Positions 1-8,589 of a DNA stretch of 64,000 bases are shown one piece after another (the stretch's first letter is position 1; each line of letters starts with the position of its first letter). Source of the DNA: Herbidospora mongoliensis (lineage in GTDB: Bacteria > Actinomycetota > Actinomycetes > Streptosporangiales > Streptosporangiaceae). The notes under the pieces were generated by a model. It did no database searches and was not told the origin of the DNA. It saw only the letters and a list, made by a program, of their open reading frames with translations. The stretch is taken from positions 434,001-498,000 of the forward strand of contig NZ_BBXD01000011.1 in assembly GCF_001570545.1 (NCBI RefSeq), read 5' to 3'. The position numbers were made by a program, and so were the translations under genes.

Positions 1-78
1 CCGGAAGACCGCCTATCGGCCTTGAAAGTGGCACGCCACGTTCTGTCACTCGAGACCTGAACGTTTGACAGCATCGTC

Positions 79-97
79 TAAGGTTAGGATTACCTAA
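79..97 (+). promoter_or_regulatory. IdeR/DtxR-type iron box
   Basis: The 19 bases here match the 19-bp IdeR consensus (TTAGGTTAGSCTAACCTAA) at 16 positions, counting by eye. The core half-sites GGTTAGG and ACCTAA are intact. It lies about 33 bp upstream of the ATG at 130, where a repressor would cover the promoter. Inference: the sucrase/ferredoxin-like gene is repressed by iron-loaded IdeR/DmdR. Confidence 0.75.
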
Positions 98-129
98 TCT
101 GAGATGATCACGAAGGACGGATAGGGGCA

Positions 130-1041
130 ATGAGCAAGGGGTGCGACCACGCCGGTGGGGCGATGCACACGGGCGAGGCGCCCGTGCTCGCCAGTGCGAC
201 GGTGGGCGCCCGCCGCTGGCTCCTCATCGAACACAACGGCCCCTGGGCGGCCTACCTGCCCGAATGCCGCCTCCCGCAGAGCGTGCTGGCCCTCATCGAC
301 CGCGCCACCGCCCTCGGCATCCGTTCGCAGCTCATCCGCCGGCCCGACCGTGAGACCACTCAGGGACCCAAACCGCTGCACGTTTTCGTCGGATCCTCCA
401 CCGGAAAAGACCCCTGGCTTGCGGAAGCCTGGCTCGACCATCCAGACGATCTTGACCTGGGCGCACTTGTGGACGGAGCGCTTCCCGAGTCCTGCATACT
501 TGTGAGTGAGCCGGTATTTCTGGTCTGCACGCACGCCAAGCGCAACGCGTGCTGCGCCCGCTTTGGTCTCCCGATCGCGAGATCACTCTCCCGGAAGCAG
601 CCCGGGAATGTGTGGGAAACCACACATGTTGGTGGCGATCGATACGCCGCCAACCTCGTGTGCTTGCCACACGGGCTTTACTACGGCAGCATGTCTGAGG
701 CTGCCGCGATCGTGGCAGCAGGCGCCTACCGTGACGGCAAGATCGTTCTTGACCGTTTCCGGGGGCGCGCGGGTCTCCCTGAGCCATCGCAAGCCGCCGA
801 GCATTTTGTCCGGTCACACACGGGCGAGCTCTCGGTCGGCGGAGTGGCCGTGGAATCCTCCCGGTCGGAAGGTGACTCCACCGTGTGCGTTGTGCAAACC
901 AACGCGCCTGGTGGAACGTCCCGTTTTCGGGTAGTGGTCGAGCCTTCGGTGTTCGCGGCACCGTGTGGGTTCGCCTGCGCCGAAGAGATCACGACCTACA
1001 GGTTGGCCGAGCTCAAGCAGCTCACCCCAGTGCTGACCTGA
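130..1041 (+). CDS. Sucrase/ferredoxin-like (thioredoxin-fold [2Fe-2S]) family protein
   Basis: This 303-residue protein belongs to the Suc_Fer-like family, whose characterised yeast member Apd1 is a cytosolic [2Fe-2S] protein. The iron-cluster motif is visible at residues 131-146 (Cys133 and Cys142, spaced nine residues as in Apd1) and at 164-175 (His166). The HLYYG-type signature follows at HGLYYG (181-186). In Apd1 two His residues spaced four apart complete the cluster; here the second position is Asp170 (HVGGD). The start at 130 follows AGGGGC and an iron box at 79-97. It is monocistronic, with whiB 118 bp downstream. A role in iron homeostasis or ferric-siderophore reduction is inferred from the operator and is not proven. 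Confidence 0.85.
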   Translation: MSKGCDHAGGAMHTGEAPVLASATVGARRWLLIEHNGPWAAYLPECRLPQSVLALIDRATALGIRSQLIRRPDRETTQGPKPLHVFVGSSTGKDPWLAEAWLDHPDDLDLGALVDGALPESCILVSEPVFLVCTHAKRNACCARFGLPIARSLSRKQPGNVWETTHVGGDRYAANLVCLPHGLYYGSMSEAAAIVAAGAYRDGKIVLDRFRGRAGLPEPSQAAEHFVRSHTGELSVGGVAVESSRSEGDSTVCVVQTNAPGGTSRFRVVVEPSVFAAPCGFACAEEITTYRLAELKQLTPVLT

Positions 1042-1158
1042 GGCTTCGCAAGAAGCTGGGAACACCACGGACGCTCCTTGCGTTGCAAAAGAGGAACCCA
1101 TAAGCGTCCATTGCGGCACAAACACTGAAATACCTCTTCTCACCAAAGGTGGTTTCTC

Positions 1159-1473
1159 ATGTCTCAGGTACGTCGGCAGCTCGCCCGCCCCCGCCCCAGC
1201 TGGGGTTGGCAGGATGATGCCGCGTGCCGGGGAGAGGACCTCGTGCTGTTCTTCGGCCCTGACGGGGAGCGCCAGCCGGAGCGTGACATCCGCGAACGTA
1301 AGGCAAAGGCCATCTGTGGTGGTTGCCCGGTCCGCGCGGAGTGTCTTGACTACGCGCTTTCCCGCCCTGAGAAGTACGGCACCTGGGGTGGCCTGAACGA
1401 AGACGAGCGCGCCTCCGAGCGTCGCCGTCGGATGCGTCGCGCCGCGAGCGCCGGCATCAGCGCCGTCGCCTAA
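1159..1473 (+). CDS. WhiB-family iron-sulfur transcriptional regulator
   Basis: This 104-residue Wbl protein carries the four cluster cysteines C23, C53, C56 and C62 in the C-Xn-C-x2-C-x5-C pattern. They are followed by the GTWGG turn (74-78) and a basic DNA-contacting tail (SERRRRMRR). Wbl proteins bind a [4Fe-4S] or [2Fe-2S] cluster and act with the principal sigma factor in redox or nitric-oxide responses and development. A good ribosome site (AAAGGTGG) precedes the ATG. The sequence resembles the WhiD/WhiB2-WhiB3 side of the family in DGER and GG(L)xEDER, but I cannot assign the subfamily, so no symbol is given. Confidence 0.93.
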   Translation: MSQVRRQLARPRPSWGWQDDAACRGEDLVLFFGPDGERQPERDIRERKAKAICGGCPVRAECLDYALSRPEKYGTWGGLNEDERASERRRRMRRAASAGISAVA

Positions 1474-1513
1474 GCGCATCGCCACCCTCCCCGGCATTTC
1501 GCCAACCCTCCCT

Positions 1514-2515
1514 TTAGTGGCTTGCTGGGATGTTCCGCACACCGATGCGGCGGCGGAACACCCAGTAGGTCCACGACTGGTACAGCAACACCAGCGGCAG
1601 GAACACGACCGCGACCCACGTCATGATCTGCAAGGTCTTGGGCGTGGACGCGGCGTTTTCTATGTTCAGGCTGTTCTCCGAGCTGACCGTCGACGGCAGC
1701 ACATCGGGATAGAGCGCCGCGAACAAGCTGATCGTCGCCATCCCGATCGCGACGGCCGAGCCGAGGAACGCCCAGCCCTCCCGGCCGAAGAAGTTGGCGA
1801 CCATCCCCGCGGCCCACGCGGCGATCGCGACCACGGTGAGCAGAACGCTCGCGAATGAACCTTCCATGACCTGCGTCCAGGTCAGGAACCCGATGGCCAG
1901 AACCGCCGCGATGACCCCGGCTCGTTCCGCCGTGTCTTTCGCCTTCCGGCGGACCTTCCCCCGCGTCTTCAGCGCCAGGAACACCGCGCCGTGTGTGACG
2001 AACATCGCAAGCGTCGTCAATCCGCCGAGCAGGGCGAACGGATTCAACAGCGCCCAGAACGTGCCGACGAATTCATGCCTTTCGTCGAGTGCCACTCCGC
2101 GCACGATGTTGCCGAACACCACGCCCCACAGGAACGCCGGCACCAGCGATCCCCAGAACAGGCAGCGGTCCCAATTGCGCCGCCACCGCTTCGAATCGTG
2201 TTTGCCCCGGTATTCGAATGCCACTCCCCGCACGATCAGCGCCAGCAGGATGAACAGCAAGGGCAGATAGAAGCCGCTGAACAACGTGGCGTACCACTCG
2301 GGAAAGGCCGCGAACAGGGCGCCCCCGGCGGTGATGAGCCAGACCTCGTTGCCGTCCCATACGGGTCCGATCGTGCCGACCATGACCTGGCGTTCCCGTT
2401 CGTCTTTCGGGATGTACGGCAACAGCACGCCCACCCCGAAGTCGAACCCCTCCAGCACGAAGTAGCCGACGAAGAGCACCGCGATGGCGGCGAACCAGAG
2501 GTCGTTGAGCGTCAC
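1514..2515 (-). CDS. cydB: Cytochrome bd oxidase subunit II
   Basis: This 333-residue polytopic membrane protein is the CydB subunit of the bd-type quinol oxidase. It pairs with CydA to reduce O2 to water with high affinity at the cytoplasmic membrane. It begins with the typical LNDLWFAAIAVLF segment and shows GFDFGVG, the G-x-WDGNEVWL stretch and about eight to nine hydrophobic helices. The GTG start at 2515 is preceded by GAGAGGAC, and cydA ends 10 bp upstream, so the two are one operon. No cydDC assembly exporter lies in the window. Confidence 0.96.
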   Translation of the reverse strand: MTLNDLWFAAIAVLFVGYFVLEGFDFGVGVLLPYIPKDERERQVMVGTIGPVWDGNEVWLITAGGALFAAFPEWYATLFSGFYLPLLFILLALIVRGVAFEYRGKHDSKRWRRNWDRCLFWGSLVPAFLWGVVFGNIVRGVALDERHEFVGTFWALLNPFALLGGLTTLAMFVTHGAVFLALKTRGKVRRKAKDTAERAGVIAAVLAIGFLTWTQVMEGSFASVLLTVVAIAAWAAGMVANFFGREGWAFLGSAVAIGMATISLFAALYPDVLPSTVSSENSLNIENAASTPKTLQIMTWVAVVFLPLVLLYQSWTYWVFRRRIGVRNIPASH

Positions 2516-2525
2516 GGGAGTCCTC

Positions 2526-3899
2526 TCAGTAGGCCAGAGCAGGGTCTTTGACGGGTTCGGGCTGGTCGTGGGGCGGGTCGGCGGTGCCGAAGACGTACAT
2601 CAGCCGCATTTCGACGACCGCGAGCGCGCCGTAGAGCAGCGTGAAGGCGGTCAGCGACGCGATGATGTGTCCCAGCCCGATGCTCGGTGAGACCGCGTCG
2701 GCGGTCTTGAGCTGGGTGAACACGATCCAGGGCTGGCGCCCCATCTCGGTGAAGATCCATCCGGCACTGTTGGCCAGGAACGGCAGCACGACCGCCCAGG
2801 TGGCGACCCGCCAGATCCACCGTTTCCGGGGCAGCCGGTGTCCCCGGGTCAGCCAGAGCAGGCACAGGCCGATGAACGCGGCCAGCAGGCCGAATCCGAT
2901 CATCAGCCGGAAGCCCCAGTAGGCGATCGGCACATAGGGCGCGTAGTCGCCGGGGCCGTACTTCTGCCGATATTCGGCCTGAAGGTTGTTGATGCCCTGG
3001 ACCTGTCCGTCGAAGCGGCCGGTGGCCAGGAACGACAGCAGGCCGGGGACCTCGATCGAGAACAGCGGTTCGGTCCCGCTCAGGTTGCCGATCGTGAACA
3101 GGGAGAACGGCGCCGGCTGGGCGGTCTCGTAGAGCGCCTCGGCGGCGGCGATCTTCATCGGCTGGGTCTGCGTCATCACCTTGGCGAGCGAGTCGCCGGT
3201 GTAGGCCAGCCCCGCGCCCGCGATCACCGTGGTCACCAGCGCGAGCCGCAGCGACGGCCGGAACACCTCGACGTTGCGGCTGCGGCCCAGGTGGTAGGCG
3301 CTGAAGCACATCATGACGACCCCGGCGGTCAGCCAGCTCGCCATCAGCACGTGCGGGAAGGTGGCCACCGCGACCTTGTTGGTGAGCACCGCGCCGAAGT
3401 CGGTCATCTCGGCCCGGGTGCCGGTGTTGACGAACCCCACGGGCCACTGCATGAAGGAGTTGGCCGCGAGGATGAAATAGGCCGACAGCGCGGTGCCGAT
3501 CGCCACCGCCCACATGCACAGCACGTGGACCACCTTGTTCAGGCGGTCCCAGCCGAAGATCCACAGACCGAGGAAGGTGGACTCCAGGAAGAACGCCAGC
3601 AGCGCCTCGATGGCGAGCGGCGCGCCGAACACGTCGCCGACGAACCGCGAGTAGGTGCTCCAGGACATCCCGAACTGGAACTCCTGGACGATGCCCGTGA
3701 CCAGCCCGAGCGCGAAGTTGATCAGGAAGAGCCGGCCCCAGAAGCGCGTCGCGGTCAGATAGACGTGCTTACCGGTGCGGACCCAGGCCGTCTCCAGGAG
3801 GGCGACCAGGAGCGAAAGGCCGATCGCGAGGGGGACGAAGAGGAAGTGGTAGACGGTGGTGATGCCGAACTGCCACCGGGCCACATCCACAACATCCAC
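2526..3899 (-). CDS. cydA: Cytochrome bd oxidase subunit I
   Basis: This 457-residue CydA carries the haems b558, b595 and d and the quinol site. Visible residues include His18 (haem ligand, in YHF near the N-terminus) and the GRQPW motif, with its conserved Glu near residue 383. The region between helices VI and VII is short, so this is the short-Q-loop form. The start is GTG at 3899; a second GTG three codons in is an alternative. It lies 24 bp downstream of a phosphoribosyltransferase gene on the same strand, so read-through from rsgA is possible. The inverted repeat at 3903-3917 overlaps the leader. Confidence 0.96.
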   Translation of the reverse strand: MDVVDVARWQFGITTVYHFLFVPLAIGLSLLVALLETAWVRTGKHVYLTATRFWGRLFLINFALGLVTGIVQEFQFGMSWSTYSRFVGDVFGAPLAIEALLAFFLESTFLGLWIFGWDRLNKVVHVLCMWAVAIGTALSAYFILAANSFMQWPVGFVNTGTRAEMTDFGAVLTNKVAVATFPHVLMASWLTAGVVMMCFSAYHLGRSRNVEVFRPSLRLALVTTVIAGAGLAYTGDSLAKVMTQTQPMKIAAAEALYETAQPAPFSLFTIGNLSGTEPLFSIEVPGLLSFLATGRFDGQVQGINNLQAEYRQKYGPGDYAPYVPIAYWGFRLMIGFGLLAAFIGLCLLWLTRGHRLPRKRWIWRVATWAVVLPFLANSAGWIFTEMGRQPWIVFTQLKTADAVSPSIGLGHIIASLTAFTLLYGALAVVEMRLMYVFGTADPPHDQPEPVKDPALAY

Positions 3900-3902
3900 C
3901 CA

Positions 3903-3917
3903 GTCACCGTAAGTGAC
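3903..3917. promoter_or_regulatory. Short inverted repeat before cydA
   Basis: GTCAC, five bases, then GTGAC form a perfect 5-5-5 inverted repeat in the 24-bp gap upstream of cydA. It does not match the Rex consensus (TTGTGAANNNNTTCACAA). It could be an operator or a chance repeat. Confidence 0.25.
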
Positions 3918-3923
3918 CGTTCA

Positions 3924-4616
3924 TCACACCGAGCGAAGGCACGCCCGGGTTTCGTCGTCGGTGAGCTGCTCGAACCGTTCGTACCACCTGCCGACGGAAC
4001 CGAACTCCTCGGGCGCGGTGACCGTCACCACCTCGTCGGCCTCCCTCCTGAGCATGCTGACCGCCGCCGCCGCGCCGACCGGCACGGCCAGCGTGACGTG
4101 GCGAGGCTTCTGGGCCCGCACCGCCCGCAGGGCCGCGCGGGCGGTGCCGCCGGTGGCCAGGCCGTCGTCGACCACGATCACGTCGCGCCCGTGCAGGTCA
4201 GGCGGTGGTTTTCCGCCTCTGTACGCCTCCACGCGCCGCGCCAGCTCCACGCGTTCGGCCGCCACGACCTCCGCGAGATCGCTCTGACGGATGCCGGTGC
4301 GGCGCAGCATCGTGTGGTCGTAGACCGGTTCGCCGCCCTCGGCGATGGCGCCCAGGCCCAGCTCGGGCTGCATCGGGTGGCCCAGCTTCCGGGTCACCAG
4401 GACGTCGAGGGGCACCCCGAGCGCCCGCGCGACCACGGCGCCGACGGGCACCCCGCCACGCGGCAGGGCGAGCACGATGTCGGCGGGCACGCCCGCCAGT
4501 GCCTCCGCGAGAAGCGCGCCGGCGGTCGTGCGATCCGGAAAAGGGTCCACCTTTGGGGTGTACCCGGCAATCAGGGACGGCTGCGGCCCCGCATGCCCTT
4601 GTGGATGATTTTCCAC
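3924..4616 (-). CDS. Phosphoribosyltransferase-domain protein
   Basis: This protein has a type I phosphoribosyltransferase fold. The PRPP-binding loop VIVVDDGLATGGTA lies near residue 145, and the LPRGGVPVG segment sits near the N-terminal third, as in the stand-alone PRTases often found beside dienelactone-hydrolase genes. The substrate is unknown. The ATG at 4616 gives 230 residues and overlaps rsgA by 46 bp with a plausible SD (GAGGAG). A GTG at 4550 (VDPFPDRTTAG) removes the overlap and matches the usual family N-terminus. It sits between rsgA and cydA on one strand. Confidence 0.85.
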   Translation of the reverse strand: MENHPQGHAGPQPSLIAGYTPKVDPFPDRTTAGALLAEALAGVPADIVLALPRGGVPVGAVVARALGVPLDVLVTRKLGHPMQPELGLGAIAEGGEPVYDHTMLRRTGIRQSDLAEVVAAERVELARRVEAYRGGKPPPDLHGRDVIVVDDGLATGGTARAALRAVRAQKPRHVTLAVPVGAAAAVSMLRREADEVVTVTAPEEFGSVGRWYERFEQLTDDETRACLRSV

Positions 4617-5671
4617 TTCCTGGTCTCCTCGGCCTGGAGCCGGGCGTCGCTGCGCCGCGCCATCCAGGCCGCCTCACGCTGGAGTTTGCGCCAGCTGTCG
4701 AGCCGCCGCTCGGGCAGCTCGCCGCTCTCCAGCGCCGCCACGACCGCGCAGCCCGGCTCGGCCTCGTGGGAGCAGTCGCCGAAGCGGCACTGTTCGGCCA
4801 GGTCCTCGATCTCCGAGAAGACCCGGTCGACGCCGTCGGACATGTCGTAGAGACCGACCCGCCGGATGCCCGGGGTGTCGATGACGATGCCGCCGCCGGG
4901 CAGCGGGATGAGCTCCCGGTGCACGGTGGTGTGGCGGCCCCGTCCGTCGCCGGCCCTCACCTGCTGGGTCTCCATCACGTCGCCGCCCGCCAGGGCGTTG
5001 ACGAGACTCGACTTGCCCGCGCCGGAGGCGCCCAGGATCACGGCGGTCCTGGAGCCCATCAGGTAGGACCGGATGGCCTCCACCCCGTCGCCGGTGAACG
5101 ACGACACGGCGTGCACGTCGACGCCCGGGGCGGCGTTCCTGACGTCGTCCAGGAGGTCGTCGAGGCCCTGGTCGAACAGGTCGGCCTTGGTGATCACGAC
5201 GACCGGGATGCCGCCGCTCTCCCAGGCCAGCGCGGTCAGCCGCTCGATCCGGCCGAGGTCGGCGAAGTCGGTGGCGTGCATGGCCGGTTCGGCGACGAAC
5301 ACGATGTCGACGTTGGCGGCCAGCACCTGACCCTGCCCGTCGCCGGACAGGCCGCCGCGCGAGTCGCGCGAGACGCCGCCGCGGACGAACGCGGTGGTGC
5401 GGTGCAGCACCTCGTCGAGCTCGTAGCGGCCCTCGGCGAGGAGTCTCAGCGCCACCCAGTCGCCCACGCAGGGCAGCGTGGTCGGGTCGGCGGCGGAGGA
5501 GCGGCGCACCCGGGCGCCGTAGTGGACCTGGAACTGGCCCTGTTCGGTGATGACCTCGGCCGCGCCGCGGTGCACCTGGGAGACCCTGCCCGGGATCGTG
5601 TCAGCGGGAAGCGAGCGCTTGTCGTCCCAGCCGAGAAGAGAAAGATCGAAAACCAACGGGTTGAAAAACAC
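4571..5671 (-). CDS. rsgA: Ribosome small-subunit-dependent GTPase A
   Basis: RsgA is a circularly permuted GTPase that acts in late 30S maturation. The permuted motif order is visible: the G4 motif TKAD comes first, then G1 GASGAGKSS near residue 212, then G3 DTPG. A C-terminal zinc site (C-x4-C-x-H-x5-C, in CRFGDC...EPGC) follows near residue 290. An N-terminal OB-fold region precedes the G domain. At 366 residues it is normal for the family. The GTG start at 5671 is preceded by GAAGGG. It overlaps the phosphoribosyltransferase gene downstream. Confidence 0.95.
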   Translation of the reverse strand: MFFNPLVFDLSLLGWDDKRSLPADTIPGRVSQVHRGAAEVITEQGQFQVHYGARVRRSSAADPTTLPCVGDWVALRLLAEGRYELDEVLHRTTAFVRGGVSRDSRGGLSGDGQGQVLAANVDIVFVAEPAMHATDFADLGRIERLTALAWESGGIPVVVITKADLFDQGLDDLLDDVRNAAPGVDVHAVSSFTGDGVEAIRSYLMGSRTAVILGASGAGKSSLVNALAGGDVMETQQVRAGDGRGRHTTVHRELIPLPGGGIVIDTPGIRRVGLYDMSDGVDRVFSEIEDLAEQCRFGDCSHEAEPGCAVVAALESGELPERRLDSWRKLQREAAWMARRSDARLQAEETRKWKIIHKGMRGRSRP

Positions 5672-5878
5672 TTTGGGTGAAACCCTTCAGGATGAAACGG
5701 GCGCCGCGAAGGTCAGCGGGCGGCCCGGAGGTTGACTGACGGCATGCTCAGGAGAAAGACCCGCATGTTGTCGCCACCTCCCCGAAGGAATCAGGACCGG
5801 TTCGTTCCGGCCTGGAAGAACGATACGCAGACCAGGAGAGCCTCGCAACGCTATTTCCGGCCCTTTCCCCGGCATGAC

Positions 5879-5911
5879 GAAGCCCCGGTCTCGCGCGGAG
5901 ACCGGGGCTTC
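5879..5911 (-). terminator. glyA terminator hairpin
   Basis: Two perfect 14-bp arms (GAAGCCCCGGTCTC and its complement) enclose a 5-base loop. The hairpin begins 8 nt after the glyA stop. The U-tract is short on both strands (CTTTT on plus), so it may act in both directions. Confidence 0.85.
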
Positions 5912-5919
5912 CTTTTGGG

Positions 5920-7197
<1,278 letters not shown>

Positions 7198-7227
7198 TGG
7201 GCGCCTTCCTCGGAACTCGACGACTGC

Positions 7228-7303
7228 GTCGACCCAGGCGCACGGCCGACACGGCTTCCGCTCCCCGGTGGTACCCCACCTCATAGCGCCAGTAGCGAGA
7301 ACC
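7228..7303 (-). ncRNA. ZTP (pfl) riboswitch aptamer
   Basis: Reading the minus strand, the leader contains CUGGCGC, then a GGUGG/CCACC hairpin, then GGGGAGCGG, a small GCCG/CGGC stem and UGCGCCUGGGU. These are the conserved pieces of the pfl/ZTP aptamer. GGUUCUCGCU pairs with AGCGGAAGCC (one mismatch, two wobbles) to form P1. GGCGC pairs with GCGCC as the pseudoknot. The aptamer ends about 30 nt before the glyA start codon and begins just after the yihY stop. ZTP riboswitches are known to control one-carbon and purine genes, including glyA. Confidence 0.88.
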
Positions 7304-7308
7304 CCACC

Positions 7309-8277
7309 TTATCGGCTCTCGGTGTGGGCGCGGGCGTTGCCGGGCAGGGGCCACAGGCGGTCGATCTCGGCGTTGAGGGTGGCCCCGATCAGCACCGCGA
7401 GGGCGGTGATGTAGAGCCAGAGCAGCACCGCGATCGGCGCGGCGAGCGAGCCGTAGATCGACAGCGGGTCGAACCAGGCGGCCAGCACCTCGCGCAGCAC
7501 GGCCGCGCAGATGATCCAGATCAGCAGCGCCAGCAGCGCTCCCGGCACCTCGCGCCACCATTTCGTCCGCATCGGCACGCTCACGTGGTAGAGCAGCGTG
7601 AGCATCAGCACCGAGCCGGCCACCACGACCGGCCAGTAGAAGATCGAGATGAGCGGCTCGTAGCCCGGCAGCGCGGTCATCAGCAGCGTCGGCCCGACGA
7701 CCAGGATCGGCATCACGACCAGGCCGATCAGCAGGGCTCCCAGATAGAGGCCGAAGCTGAAGATCCTGGTGCGGATGATGCCGCGGGTCTCGCCCATGCC
7801 GTACGCGATGGAGATCAGGTCGACGTACACGAACAGGGCCCGGGACCCCGACCACAGCGAGAGCAGGAAGCCCACCGAGATGAGCGAGACCTCGCCGCCG
7901 TTGAAGACGTTGTTCAGCAGGGGTTCGACCACGCGGTGCACGGCGTCGGGGGTGAACAGCAGGTTGGCGTGTTCGATCACCGACGCCTTGACGTCGGTGA
8001 TCGTTTCGGGGCCGAGCAGTCCGGAGAGGTGACCGAGGACACCCAGGAGGCCGAGCACGAACGGCGGCAGCGACAGCAGCGCGAAGAACGCCGCCTCCCC
8101 CGCCAGGCCCGTCACGCGGTAGTTGACGCCGGCCATCGTGGTGGCCTTCAGCAGCGCCCAGAAGCTGGTTCCCGCGAACCGCGTCATCCCCTCGCGGGCG
8201 CGCTCCATGCCGGCTCGGGAGCGGTGCCCGAACCAGTGGCGACGGGACCGGCGCCGTGGCGCGTTCGCGGAGGTCAT
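7309..8277 (-). CDS. YihY/BrkB-family inner-membrane protein
   Basis: This 322-residue protein has the YihY/virulence-factor-BrkB fold, with about six membrane segments. It shows the family's N-terminal GEAAFFALLSLPPFVL helix and the later LYHVSVPM and W-x-DPLSIYGS regions. Family members were once called RNase BN, but that enzyme activity belongs to another protein; the function here is unknown. I chose ATG 8277. The frame extends to 8358, but that start overlaps the promoter of the divergent sulfur operon and has no ribosome site. The glyA riboswitch begins within a few bases of its stop codon. Confidence 0.88.
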   Translation of the reverse strand: MTSANAPRRRSRRHWFGHRSRAGMERAREGMTRFAGTSFWALLKATTMAGVNYRVTGLAGEAAFFALLSLPPFVLGLLGVLGHLSGLLGPETITDVKASVIEHANLLFTPDAVHRVVEPLLNNVFNGGEVSLISVGFLLSLWSGSRALFVYVDLISIAYGMGETRGIIRTRIFSFGLYLGALLIGLVVMPILVVGPTLLMTALPGYEPLISIFYWPVVVAGSVLMLTLLYHVSVPMRTKWWREVPGALLALLIWIICAAVLREVLAAWFDPLSIYGSLAAPIAVLLWLYITALAVLIGATLNAEIDRLWPLPGNARAHTESR

Positions 8278-8350
8278 CGGCGTTAACACTACGGGACCTC
8301 CGTTGTCGAACCGTTTGTCGCACCTGGCGTCCCACACTCTGGACGCAAAC

Positions 8351-8379
8351 TTGGACATGAACTACCCGCGAGGTATTGT
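8351..8379 (+). promoter_or_regulatory. Sigma-70-type promoter of the sulfur operon
   Basis: A -35-like TTGGAC (8351-8356) and a -10-like TATTGT (8374-8379) are separated by exactly 17 bp. The expected transcription start (about 8386-8387) coincides with the ATG of the leader ORF, so the leader mRNA is predicted to be leaderless. Confidence 0.6.
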
Positions 8380-8386
8380 TACGGAC

Positions 8387-8470
8387 ATGCCAGTGGACCC
8401 GATGCTCGTCGTGCGCCGCCACGTCGACCTTCAGCGCGTCCACAGCGCCATCTGTCTCGACGCCCGTTGA
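8387..8470 (+). CDS. Regulatory leader peptide upstream of sirA
   Basis: A 27-codon ORF encodes a peptide with the core VRRHVDLQRVHSAIC. This RRHVDLQRV-x-S-x-C type of putative leader peptide is recurrent before sulfur-assimilation genes in actinomycetes. The single Cys at residue 23 sits close to the stop, where ribosome stalling at low cysteine or Cys-tRNA could be sensed. The ATG lies at the predicted transcription start, so translation is probably leaderless. A short GCCCCTT/AAGGGC stem is visible just after the stop (about 8475-8500), but no clear terminator. Attenuation by cysteine is inferred from studied actinobacterial cysteine-responsive leaders, which are Cys-rich, unlike this one. 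Confidence 0.75.
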   Translation: MPVDPMLVVRRHVDLQRVHSAICLDAR

Positions 8471-8589
8471 TCGCTGCCCCTTCTTTCTGTTAAGGGCGCG
8501 TGACAGGCGTCTTTTCTTATGCCCCCGCACTCAGAGCCGAGGCGGGAGGGAAAGCCTGACGCGCGCGACGACCACTGGAAAGGTCCCGC

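Noticed and set aside
1043-1056. Terminator after the Suc_Fer gene (GCTTC/GAAGC)
   Set aside because: Only a 5-bp stem with no T-run; too weak to call.
2838-4850. Long plus-strand frame opposite cydA, the phosphoribosyltransferase and rsgA
   Set aside because: Shadow frame of GC-rich antisense coding; composition is His/Arg/Gly/Asp-rich with no domain.
7198-7284. N-terminal extension of GlyA by 29 residues
   Set aside because: The codons coincide with the 3' part of the ZTP aptamer, do not resemble SHMT, and ATG 7197 has a good ribosome site.
8278-8358. N-terminal extension of the YihY protein
   Set aside because: It would overlap the predicted promoter of the sulfur operon and has no ribosome site; ATG 8277 keeps all conserved helices.
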